This document shows, piece after piece, positions 26,485 to 32,983 of a stretch of 64,000 bases of DNA. Position 1 is the first letter of the stretch, and each line of letters starts with the position of its first letter. Position numbers and translations under genes: made by a program. Origin of the DNA: Bacillus_CJ salitolerans (GTDB taxonomy: Bacteria; Bacillota; Bacilli; Bacillales; SA4); contig NZ_JBHUEM010000009.1 of the NCBI RefSeq assembly GCF_042680805.1, positions 62,001 through 126,000 of the forward strand, written 5' to 3'. A model generated the notes under the pieces. The model searched no databases. It had not been told where the DNA came from and was given only the letters and a program-made list of their open reading frames with translations.

Positions 26485-26766
26485 TTATTCCTCCAGTTTT
26501 TTTATGTTATAGTGTTCAATGATTCCCAATATACCGGCATCAGACGCCGTAAGTTCTTTAGTCAGAGGTAAGGAGGATTCCTTACTTTTTGCAAGATAAA
26601 CTAAGTCTCCTTCACCAGCTTGTCGTATTGTATCAATGGCTATAATAGGTTTACCTTTCGGGGTTAACTTATCATTTAAAGGCTGGATGACAAGAAGTTT
26701 TAATCCTTGTAAACTTTCATCCTTCTGTGTACAGACAACATTACCGATGACCTTACCTATAAACAT
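26485..26766 (-). CDS. BMC-P vertex shell protein (EutN/CcmL family), copy 2
   Basis: A 93-residue EutN/CcmL-fold protein opening MFIGKVIGNVVCTQKDESLQG, with KLLVIQPLND and a central AGEGDLVYLAKSKESS. It is more diverged than the other two pentamers and lacks the usual GSSAR loop, having KESSLPL instead. It follows rpiB by five bases. Confidence 0.92.
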   Translation of the reverse strand: MFIGKVIGNVVCTQKDESLQGLKLLVIQPLNDKLTPKGKPIIAIDTIRQAGEGDLVYLAKSKESSLPLTKELTASDAGILGIIEHYNIKKLEE

Positions 26767-26771
26767 AATGA

Positions 26772-27236
26772 TTACCTGCTTTCACGCTTAATGAATCGGC
26801 TTTCAATTTCCATTATTTTTGTAACTCGACGATCATGGCGTCCTCCAGCGTATGGAGTTTCTAACCATGTTTTTACCATTTGTATCGCAATTCCATCACC
26901 AAGCATTTGCCCGCCAATAGATAATACATTTGCATTATTGTGTTCACGACTATTGATAACAGAGGATAAGTCCCAACACACTCCGCAACGTACACCAGGG
27001 ATTTTATTCAGGGTCATTCCACTTCCAATCCCTGCACCATCAATCATGATTCCAACGTAATCATCGTGTGTAGCTACGCACTCACCTACTAAGAAAGCGA
27101 TGTCAGGATAGTCAACAGCATCCTTGCTGTGACATCCAAAATCCAAATATTGATAACCAAGCTCAGTTAAGTGTTTTTTTATTTTTTCCTTTAACTCGAA
27201 ACCACCATGGTCACTACCAATAGCTACTTTTTTCAT
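26772..27236 (-). CDS. RpiB/LacAB-family sugar-phosphate isomerase, BMC-associated
   Basis: A 154-residue protein with the RpiB fold: start MKKVAIGSDHGGFELKEKI, VDYPD, NSREHNNANVL and a C-terminal GGRHDRRV. In E. coli and B. subtilis RpiB the catalytic base is the cysteine of LICGTGIG; here the same place reads MIDGAGIG, so that cysteine is absent. It may use another base or another substrate. Unlike the other cargo enzymes it has no N-terminal helix extension. Its ATG overlaps the tpiA stop by four bases. Role in the pathway: interconversion of pentose phosphates is the family expectation, not shown. Confidence 0.88.
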   Translation of the reverse strand: MKKVAIGSDHGGFELKEKIKKHLTELGYQYLDFGCHSKDAVDYPDIAFLVGECVATHDDYVGIMIDGAGIGSGMTLNKIPGVRCGVCWDLSSVINSREHNNANVLSIGGQMLGDGIAIQMVKTWLETPYAGGRHDRRVTKIMEIESRFIKRESR

Positions 27237-28075
27237 GCTATCGCCTCCTTACTAAAGCCATTAATAATAGCATTAAAGTCTTCTACTTTTAAACTTGCTC
27301 CCCCTACAAGGGCACCATCAATATCCTTCATCTTACTTAGCTCTTTAGCATTCTCTGGCTTTACTGAACCACCGTATAAAATTGGTATAGTAGCAGAAAT
27401 AGTTCCAAAGAGGTCCTCTAGTATTGAGCGAATATATTGATGGACTTCTTGGGCTTGCTCTGGTGTGGCGGATTTTCCCGTTCCAATCGCCCAAACAGGT
27501 TCATAAGCAATGACTATGTTTGAAGGATTTTGTACATGTTGAACAGTGGCTAAAACCTGCTCTTTAATCACACAATTGGTTCGTCCTACATTTCTTTCCT
27601 CTTCTGTTTCTCCTACACAAATAATGGGTTTTACTCCCACCTTTAGTGTTTGGGACACCTTTTTTGCGATGATTTCATTTGTTTCACCAATTGCTCTTCG
27701 CTCTGAATGACCGATAAGACAATAGCTTGTACCTATGTCTTTTAATTGCTCAGCTGAAACATCACCTGTAAAGGCACCATGAGGTTCAGTATGAACATCT
27801 TGTCCACCTAGTAAGACAGAACTGTTTTTCCTATCTAATAATCCTTTAAGCAAATATAGATAAGGGAAAGGAGGACAAACAATCGTTTCAATACCATGTA
27901 ACTCATCCGTTAGTTCATTTACAAATTGGTGTATTTTCTCCGCTGTCATATTCATTTTCCAGTTTGCTACAACAACTGGCTTTTTTGTTCCCAATAAAGA
28001 GAAACTTGTTGAAAGCTTCTCACTTACTATTTTTCTAACAACTTCTTCTATGAAACTTTCAATTTTTTGAGACAT
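27233..28075 (-). CDS. Triose-phosphate isomerase with N-terminal encapsulation peptide
   Basis: A 280-residue protein whose last ~247 residues are a complete triose-phosphate isomerase: NWKMN (catalytic lysine), GHSERR (catalytic histidine), AYEPVWAIGTG (catalytic glutamate) and the phosphate loop YGGSV with ALVGGASL. The first ~33 residues are an extra amphipathic helix (IESFIEEVVRKIVSEKL) and linker, as in BMC cargo. It would convert the glyceraldehyde-3-phosphate from DeoC to dihydroxyacetone phosphate inside the shell. A housekeeping tpiA is expected elsewhere in the genome. Confidence 0.92.
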   Translation of the reverse strand: MSQKIESFIEEVVRKIVSEKLSTSFSLLGTKKPVVVANWKMNMTAEKIHQFVNELTDELHGIETIVCPPFPYLYLLKGLLDRKNSSVLLGGQDVHTEPHGAFTGDVSAEQLKDIGTSYCLIGHSERRAIGETNEIIAKKVSQTLKVGVKPIICVGETEEERNVGRTNCVIKEQVLATVQHVQNPSNIVIAYEPVWAIGTGKSATPEQAQEVHQYIRSILEDLFGTISATIPILYGGSVKPENAKELSKMKDIDGALVGGASLKVEDFNAIINGFSKEAIA

Positions 28076-28090
28076 AATGATTCATTCACC

Positions 28091-28489
28091 TTAGTTCGAC
28101 TTTGGTAGAATCCCTTCAACTTCTGTATTTGGGCGCGGAATAACATGAACAGAAATCAATTGTCCTACACGACCAGCAGCTTCAGCACCTGCTTCTGTTG
28201 CTGCTTTAACTGCACCAACATCTCCTCGTACCATTACACTTACTAATCCTCCACCAACAAGTTCCTTCCCTACCAACGTTACATTTGCAGCCTTTACCAT
28301 TGCATCTGCTGCTTCAATTGCACCTACTAAACCTTTTGTTTCAATCATACCTAATGCTTCTTTCATCATTTCATTTCCTCCTTGAGTGGTTGTTTTTTTT
28401 GTACTTCGCGAAGAAGTTTTCGTCTTTGGTTTAACTTGTTCTTCTTTTTGGGAAGCTCCGTTTTTAGTTTCTTCATTTATATCAGACAT
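28091..28489 (-). CDS. BMC-H hexameric shell protein with N-terminal extension, copy 2
   Basis: A 132-residue reading: a 40-residue polar, K/S/T/E-rich extension followed by a standard BMC-H domain (EALGMIETKGLVGAIEAADA, then VGGGLVSVMVRGDVG and SVHVIPRP). The long start at 28489 has a fair ribosome binding site (GAGAGGG). An internal ATG-ATG at 28369/28366 has a perfect AAGGAGG seven bases ahead and would give a normal 92-residue protein. Both forms may be made. The extension is unstructured by composition and would decorate one face of the hexamer. Confidence 0.93.
   Translation of the reverse strand: MSDINEETKNGASQKEEQVKPKTKTSSRSTKKTTTQGGNEMMKEALGMIETKGLVGAIEAADAMVKAANVTLVGKELVGGGLVSVMVRGDVGAVKAATEAGAEAAGRVGQLISVHVIPRPNTEVEGILPKSN
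28367..28383 (-). promoter_or_regulatory. Internal ribosome binding site and start within the BMC-H gene
   Basis: AAGGAGG (28377-28383) lies seven bases before ATG at 28369, in frame with the longer gene. The site is stronger than that of the outer start. Confidence 0.65.
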
Positions 28490-28503
28490 CTAAAAACCCT
28501 CTC

Positions 28504-29925
28504 TTAAATAATTCTAAAGCCATCCACCAATACACATCGGCGCTGACGAGTGAATGTTTTTGCTGAAGTTAATCCCTCACCAGTTGGACCAGCAATTGTT
28601 AAGGTTGTAAAACCTTCAGCATTATAACCTAACCCTGAATAGGATGGGCCATTTTTCACGAAAATGGTTGCTTCAATTGCTTTTGCCATTTTTGTAAGAT
28701 TGGTGATATTTTGCGAATGCATAATAGCTGTATGACGGTTTCCTTTTTCGGCTATAACCGCTTGCTTGATAGCTGAATCGACACACTTAACCTTAACAAT
28801 TGGTAAGATTGGCATTAACATTTCGGTAGTGATTAATGGGTGGTCAGCACTTGTTTCTGCGATGACAAGCTTTACATGGTCGTCCACTTTTTTACCAATC
28901 GCATCAAGTAGTACTTTAGCATCCTTACCGATGTAATCACGGTTAGGCATATACTTTCCATCTTTTTCAACAAGGATGATTTTTAAGAGCTTCTCAAGCT
29001 CAAATCCCTTTAACTCAATTGCACCACTTTTAATCATTTCTTGCTTTAATGTGTTTGCTACCTTTTCAACAACAAACACTTCTTTTTCGGCTGTACAGAG
29101 AACGTTATTATCAAAGCTAGCTCCATTCACTATATCTCGAGCAGCCTTTTCGATATTTGCTGTCTCATCAACCACAACTGGAGGATTACCAGGACCAGCT
29201 GCAATTACCTTTTTCCCTGATTTCATTGCCTCTTTAACCACTAGTCCACCGCCAGTAACGACTAGACCACGAATCCCTTTATGCTCCATTACTTGTTTAC
29301 TAGTTTCTAAGTTTGGAGATGCAACAGCGGTTAATACATTTTTTGGACCGCCAACAGATACAATTGCTTGATTTAGTAATTGTAACGCACGTAATGACAC
29401 TCGTTTTGCACTTGGGTGAGGATTGTATACGACTACATTTCCTCCTGCTACAAGTGAAATACTATTATTAATGATTGTTGCAGCTGGATTAGTAGATGGA
29501 GTAATTGAACCCATTACTCCAATTGGAGCACTTTCAACTAATGTTAATCCATCATCCCCGGTATAGGTGACACTTATTAAATCCTCCACTCCCGGGGTTT
29601 TTTTAGCTGCAAGTAAGTTTTTGGCAATTTTGTCTTGGACTCTTCCTAATCCTGTCTCTTCAACTGCCATAACAGCTAGTTCTTCGGCATGTTGTATACT
29701 AATATCACGCATGGCTTGAATCATTCTTCTTCTGTCTTCAACTGAAACGAGCTTCATATCTAATTCAGCTTGCTTTGCCGCAAGTACCGCTTCGTCAACA
29801 GTCGTAAATACACCGTCTCCAAGCTGTACCCCTGAAGGATCGACTGAGCTATTATTTGTTTCACTATTTAGCGTAAGTAATACTTTTTCTACTAGCTTTT
29901 GTATATCTTTTTCTGATATTTGCAA
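28504..29925 (-). CDS. CoA-acylating aldehyde dehydrogenase, BMC-associated (PduP/EutE type)
   Basis: A 473-residue NAD- and CoA-dependent aldehyde dehydrogenase, converting acetaldehyde to acetyl-CoA. The N-terminal helix KDIQKLVEKVLLTL plus a linker to about residue 35 is an encapsulation peptide. The core shows GVMGSITPSTNPAAT, GGGLVVKEA, AGPGNPPVVVD and the active-site cysteine in NNVLCTAEKEV. It lacks the long form of PduP but matches EutE/PduP in order. It lies between a BMC-P and a BMC-H gene. Confidence 0.95.
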   Translation of the reverse strand: MQISEKDIQKLVEKVLLTLNSETNNSSVDPSGVQLGDGVFTTVDEAVLAAKQAELDMKLVSVEDRRRMIQAMRDISIQHAEELAVMAVEETGLGRVQDKIAKNLLAAKKTPGVEDLISVTYTGDDGLTLVESAPIGVMGSITPSTNPAATIINNSISLVAGGNVVVYNPHPSAKRVSLRALQLLNQAIVSVGGPKNVLTAVASPNLETSKQVMEHKGIRGLVVTGGGLVVKEAMKSGKKVIAAGPGNPPVVVDETANIEKAARDIVNGASFDNNVLCTAEKEVFVVEKVANTLKQEMIKSGAIELKGFELEKLLKIILVEKDGKYMPNRDYIGKDAKVLLDAIGKKVDDHVKLVIAETSADHPLITTEMLMPILPIVKVKCVDSAIKQAVIAEKGNRHTAIMHSQNITNLTKMAKAIEATIFVKNGPSYSGLGYNAEGFTTLTIAGPTGEGLTSAKTFTRQRRCVLVDGFRII

Positions 29926-29940
29926 GGCTCATTTCACCCC

Positions 29941-30234
29941 CTATGTTTTTTCAAATGTTAATGCACCTTCGATTTCGATTTGATCAATAATACCAACAAT
30001 TGCAGCATCAACAGGTGTTCCATTTGTAATGACGGTTTGTCTTGCAGAACTTCCACTTACAACCATGACTACTTCATCTTTTCCAGATCCTACTGTATCA
30101 ATTGCAACAAGCGGTTTTCCGTCAGGTTGAACCGTGATCATATCAAGTGGCTGTACAATTAACAGCTTTTTACCTTGAAGCTTCTCAGCCTTAGATGTAG
30201 AAACGATGCTTCCTATTACTCTAGCAATAATCAT
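29941..30234 (-). CDS. BMC-P vertex shell protein (EutN/CcmL family), copy 3
   Basis: A 97-residue pentameric shell protein: MIIARVIGSIVSTSKAEKLQG, KLLIVQPLD, GKDEVVMVVSGSSARQT and PVDAAIVGIIDQIEI. It is the closest of the three to typical EutN. A short C-terminal tail (ALTFEKT) extends beyond the fold. It is 15 bases upstream of the aldehyde dehydrogenase gene. Confidence 0.93.
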   Translation of the reverse strand: MIIARVIGSIVSTSKAEKLQGKKLLIVQPLDMITVQPDGKPLVAIDTVGSGKDEVVMVVSGSSARQTVITNGTPVDAAIVGIIDQIEIEGALTFEKT

Positions 30235-30238
30235 ACGC

Positions 30239-30961
30239 CTACTCCTTATATTTTATTGAGATACCTAAATCCTTTGCATACTCTCTTCCCAATGGTGTAA
30301 TGATGCTATTCGTAGGTACTTGAAACTCGTCAAATCCTTCTTTTGCAACCTCTTCAATATGCTTTGCAAGTACGATTGGACGATGTTCTGTAAAATTCTC
30401 AAAATAATTGTCTTTCACAACCTTCTTTAATGTTGTGACTTGGACTTGATCTTCTCTAAGTTGCTTTAAATATGTATGTATTTTCTTTTGGATTGAAGAC
30501 GGTGTGGTTACCTTTTGATCACCTTTTGGAATGAGTGAGTCCTTTGCTACTACTATTGGTTTTCCGGCAAATTGTGCTCCTATCAGTAGCTTTAGTATTT
30601 CAGTATCATCAATCGTTAAAGCAAGCTTTGCTAATGTAGAGAGAGAAGGAGCTGGAACAAAGACAATGTTTGCTTCCTCAAGACGTAAACGAACTATATC
30701 CATATTAGAAGTATCAACAACTTGAATGGATTCGTGCTTACTATTTATTGGAATTTGTACAGGACTTTCCGTCACACAAACAGAAATCTTATATGACTTT
30801 GATAAGACTGAAATAACTTCCCAAATTTCATCCTTCGATAGCATCGAATTTCCTTCAAGAATTACAAACAGCTTTTTATTCCTTTTTTGCTCTTCATTTC
30901 GTTCATTGTTCACATACTCTACTACCACTTGTCTCACTAATTCCTCTATTTTTTCTCTCAC
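30239..30961 (-). CDS. BMC-associated flavoprotein-like protein with encapsulation peptide
   Basis: A 240-residue protein. Residues 1-20 form an amphipathic helix (IEELVRQVVVEYVNNE) of encapsulation type. The middle resembles the flavoprotein (PF02441-like) fold: KKLFVILEG as first strand, ANIVFVPAPSLSTLAKLAL and FAGKPIVVAKDS at the flavin-binding end. The C-terminal PLGREYAKDLGISI is a motif I recall from flavoproteins of other BMC loci. The start overlaps the pduL stop by four bases. Function is unknown; a part in redox recycling is speculation. Confidence 0.7.
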   Translation of the reverse strand: MREKIEELVRQVVVEYVNNERNEEQKRNKKLFVILEGNSMLSKDEIWEVISVLSKSYKISVCVTESPVQIPINSKHESIQVVDTSNMDIVRLRLEEANIVFVPAPSLSTLAKLALTIDDTEILKLLIGAQFAGKPIVVAKDSLIPKGDQKVTTPSSIQKKIHTYLKQLREDQVQVTTLKKVVKDNYFENFTEHRPIVLAKHIEEVAKEGFDEFQVPTNSIITPLGREYAKDLGISIKYKE

Positions 30962-31617
30962 TTTTTCCCCCCTTTCAATTTTATAAGTGTTCCGATTTGC
31001 CCATTTTGTATATGAGCTGCGTTTGCTTCATCTAAATCAATATGCATCTCTAGTCGATAATGAGGAGAAACACGTATGAGAACATGGTCAAAGATGACTC
31101 CTCTTTCACCCGCTACTTTTATTTGGACATGTTCCCCATCTCTTACTTCAAGTTTTTCAGCATCTGATGTATGCATATGAATATGCCTGGCAGCACAAAT
31201 TAAACCTTTCTCTAACTTGATTTGTCCTCTTGGTCCTTGAATGGTTATCGCAGGGGACCCTTCTATATCACCAGAATTTCGAATAGGTGGAGTCACTCCA
31301 AGAGTGTAACCATCATATAAAGATACCTCGACCTGTGTTTCTCCTCTTGCTGGTCCCAATACTCTAACTTTTTCTATTTTCCCTTTAGCACCAATTAAAG
31401 TAACTGTTTCTTTTGCAGCAAATTGATTTGGCTGTGATAAATCTTTTAGCTTCTGCAATTGATAACCTTTGCCAAACAGTCTTTCTAAATGAAGTGTAGA
31501 AAGGTGCACATGCCGATTGGAAACTGCTATTGGAATTTCATTTAACTTTTCATTTTGTTTTTCTAATGTCTTTACCGTTATTTCCTTTATTATATGAACA
31601 AGTTTTTCTTGGTCCAC
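30958..31617 (-). CDS. pduL: Phosphate acyltransferase PduL, BMC-associated
   Basis: A 219-residue PduL, which converts acetyl-CoA and phosphate to acetyl phosphate and returns CoA within the shell. An N-terminal helix (EKLVHIIKEITVKTLEK) serves as the encapsulation peptide. Two PduL domains follow with zinc-binding histidines in SNRHVHLS and ARHIHMHTS, and GPARGETQVEVS. Its start is directly after the regulator stop. Confidence 0.95.
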   Translation of the reverse strand: MDQEKLVHIIKEITVKTLEKQNEKLNEIPIAVSNRHVHLSTLHLERLFGKGYQLQKLKDLSQPNQFAAKETVTLIGAKGKIEKVRVLGPARGETQVEVSLYDGYTLGVTPPIRNSGDIEGSPAITIQGPRGQIKLEKGLICAARHIHMHTSDAEKLEVRDGEHVQIKVAGERGVIFDHVLIRVSPHYRLEMHIDLDEANAAHIQNGQIGTLIKLKGGKK

Positions 31618-32574
31618 TTATTGTTCACCTTCTTCCATTTCTAATAATGATTGAGCGGTGTATTGGTCTGTTATTAGAACGTTAGAAAATTGACCGGTCA
31701 AAGCCCCGTAAATACCTTCTGTTTTTTCTAATCCACCAGCGACTAAAATACTATATTCCTTGTTACTAAGTTCAGATAGTTTAATTCCAATTGTTCGTTC
31801 ATCCAAATCTTGGCTGCAAATATGTCCATATTTATTAAATATTCTAGAACATATATCCCCAACTCCACCATGATTTTTGACTAGTTCAATATCTTCAACT
31901 GAATAATATCCAGCTTTAAACAAGGTAGAGTCATTATAAAGTTCTCCGACCGTATATATTGCAATGTTACTTTTTCTCCCTAATTCTAAAACATGCTTTA
32001 TATGACGATCTGACATGATAGCATTCGCAACTAATGGATGATCCACAACCGCAGGTAATGGTAAAAAGTGTGGAGCTGTATTAAAAGCTGCGCTCAAATA
32101 GTTTAATATTTCTGATGCGTACGTATGTGTTTCAGAGTAACTCACTCCACCATTAAGTTGAACAACTGAAACGCCTTTTACATTTTTATGTTGAACATTT
32201 TGTGCCACTTGATATAAAGTAGTCCCCCATGTTGTTCCGATAATATCTCCATCTTTAACGATATCGTACAGGTAGTTGGCAGCTGCCTTTCCAAGTTCTT
32301 TTTTCATTGCATCTTTGTTACTCTCGAGAATTGGGATCACAATACAATGTTTTAATTTATAATATTTCTTAAGTAATTCGGCTAATTGTTCAGTTCCTTC
32401 AGTTTGATCTAATATTTTTATTTGAACAATTCCTCTTTCTTTTGCTTGTTGTAACAACCTTGATACAGAGGGTCTTGAAACCCCTAACTGCTCAGCAATT
32501 TGTTGTTGACTAAAGTCAAATTGATAATATAATTTTGCTACTTCTATCAATTTACTTAGTTTCTCATCTTTCAA
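31618..32574 (-). CDS. deoR: DeoR-type (SorC family) transcriptional repressor of deoxyribonucleoside catabolism
   Basis: A 318-residue regulator. The N-terminal helix-turn-helix reads FSQQQIAEQLGVSRPSVSRLL; the rest is a SorC sugar-binding domain with GDIIGTTWGTTLYQVAQN, GVGDICSRIFN and a C-terminal GALTGQFSNVLITDQ. It closely resembles B. subtilis DeoR, which responds to deoxyribose-5-phosphate and controls dra-nupC-pdp. The start is TTG at 32574, eight bases after AAGGGG. It is the first gene of the microcompartment operon and sits under two candidate DeoR operators, so it likely represses itself and the operon until deoxyribose-5-phosphate accumulates. Confidence 0.92.
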   Translation of the reverse strand: MKDEKLSKLIEVAKLYYQFDFSQQQIAEQLGVSRPSVSRLLQQAKERGIVQIKILDQTEGTEQLAELLKKYYKLKHCIVIPILESNKDAMKKELGKAAANYLYDIVKDGDIIGTTWGTTLYQVAQNVQHKNVKGVSVVQLNGGVSYSETHTYASEILNYLSAAFNTAPHFLPLPAVVDHPLVANAIMSDRHIKHVLELGRKSNIAIYTVGELYNDSTLFKAGYYSVEDIELVKNHGGVGDICSRIFNKYGHICSQDLDERTIGIKLSELSNKEYSILVAGGLEKTEGIYGALTGQFSNVLITDQYTAQSLLEMEEGEQ

Positions 32575-32588
32575 TCGAAGAACCCCTT

Positions 32589-32624
32589 ATGAAATTTTGT
32601 TAATTGTAAATGAACAAAAGTTTA
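32589..32624. promoter_or_regulatory. Candidate DeoR operators (full and partial site)
   Basis: At 32589-32606 the minus strand reads CAATTAACAAAATTTCAT, sharing AACAAAATTTCA with the B. subtilis DeoR palindrome as I recall it (ATTGAACAAAATTTCAAT). A second, looser match TGAACAAAAGTTTA is at 32611-32624. They cover the transcription start region and reach the ribosome binding site of deoR. Binding is inferred. Confidence 0.6.
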
Positions 32625-32629
32625 TATTA

Positions 32630-32658
32630 AGTATATTATGTAAAGAAAAAATAATCAA
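32630..32658 (-). promoter_or_regulatory. SigA-type promoter of the microcompartment operon
   Basis: On the minus strand a -35 TTGATT (32653-32658) and a -10 TATACT (32630-32635) are separated by exactly 17 bases. Predicted start near 32623, about 50 bases before the deoR start codon. A weak cre-like TAAACGATTTA lies just upstream. Confidence 0.65.
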
Positions 32659-32766
32659 TAAACGATTTATCAATTATTATGATTTCCTTAAAATGAACTT
32701 ATGTGCATTTTCATTTTTAACATTTGATAAATATTAGAAAGAGCGATCTTCTCCTATGGAACAAAG

Positions 32767-32885
32767 GGCGCAAGCGCCCTGTTTAGCATAAGGCAGAGCA
32801 AATGTTCCTACATAAGAAAAAGGGTGCTTTTTCCCTTTTGCTCATTTTGGGTTATTTGACCTCGAGTGGCTGGGTGCTGGAGCTT
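32767..32885 (+). repeat. Dispersed palindromic repeat, copy 2
   Basis: Begins with the small hairpin GGCGCAAGCGCC and continues with GTTTAGCATAAGGCAGAG, AAATGTTCCTA, GGGTTATTTGACCTCGAG and ends GGGTGCTGGAGCTT. Same orientation as copy 1, on the other side of the microcompartment operon. It fills the gap between the operon promoter and the mtaB terminator. Confidence 0.85.
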
Positions 32886-32943
32886 GATTCCAAGTCACTA
32901 GCCCCTTCTCTTACTGAAAACTTTTATACTTTCTTAATAATTC

Positions 32944-32982
32944 AAAAAAAAGATCAGTTGAATAAAAATTCAACTGATCTTT
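32944..32982 (-). terminator. Terminator of mtaB
   Basis: AGATCAGTTGAA pairs perfectly with TTCAACTGATCT and is followed by an eight-base T-run on the minus strand. Confidence 0.92.
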
Positions 32983-32983
32983 C

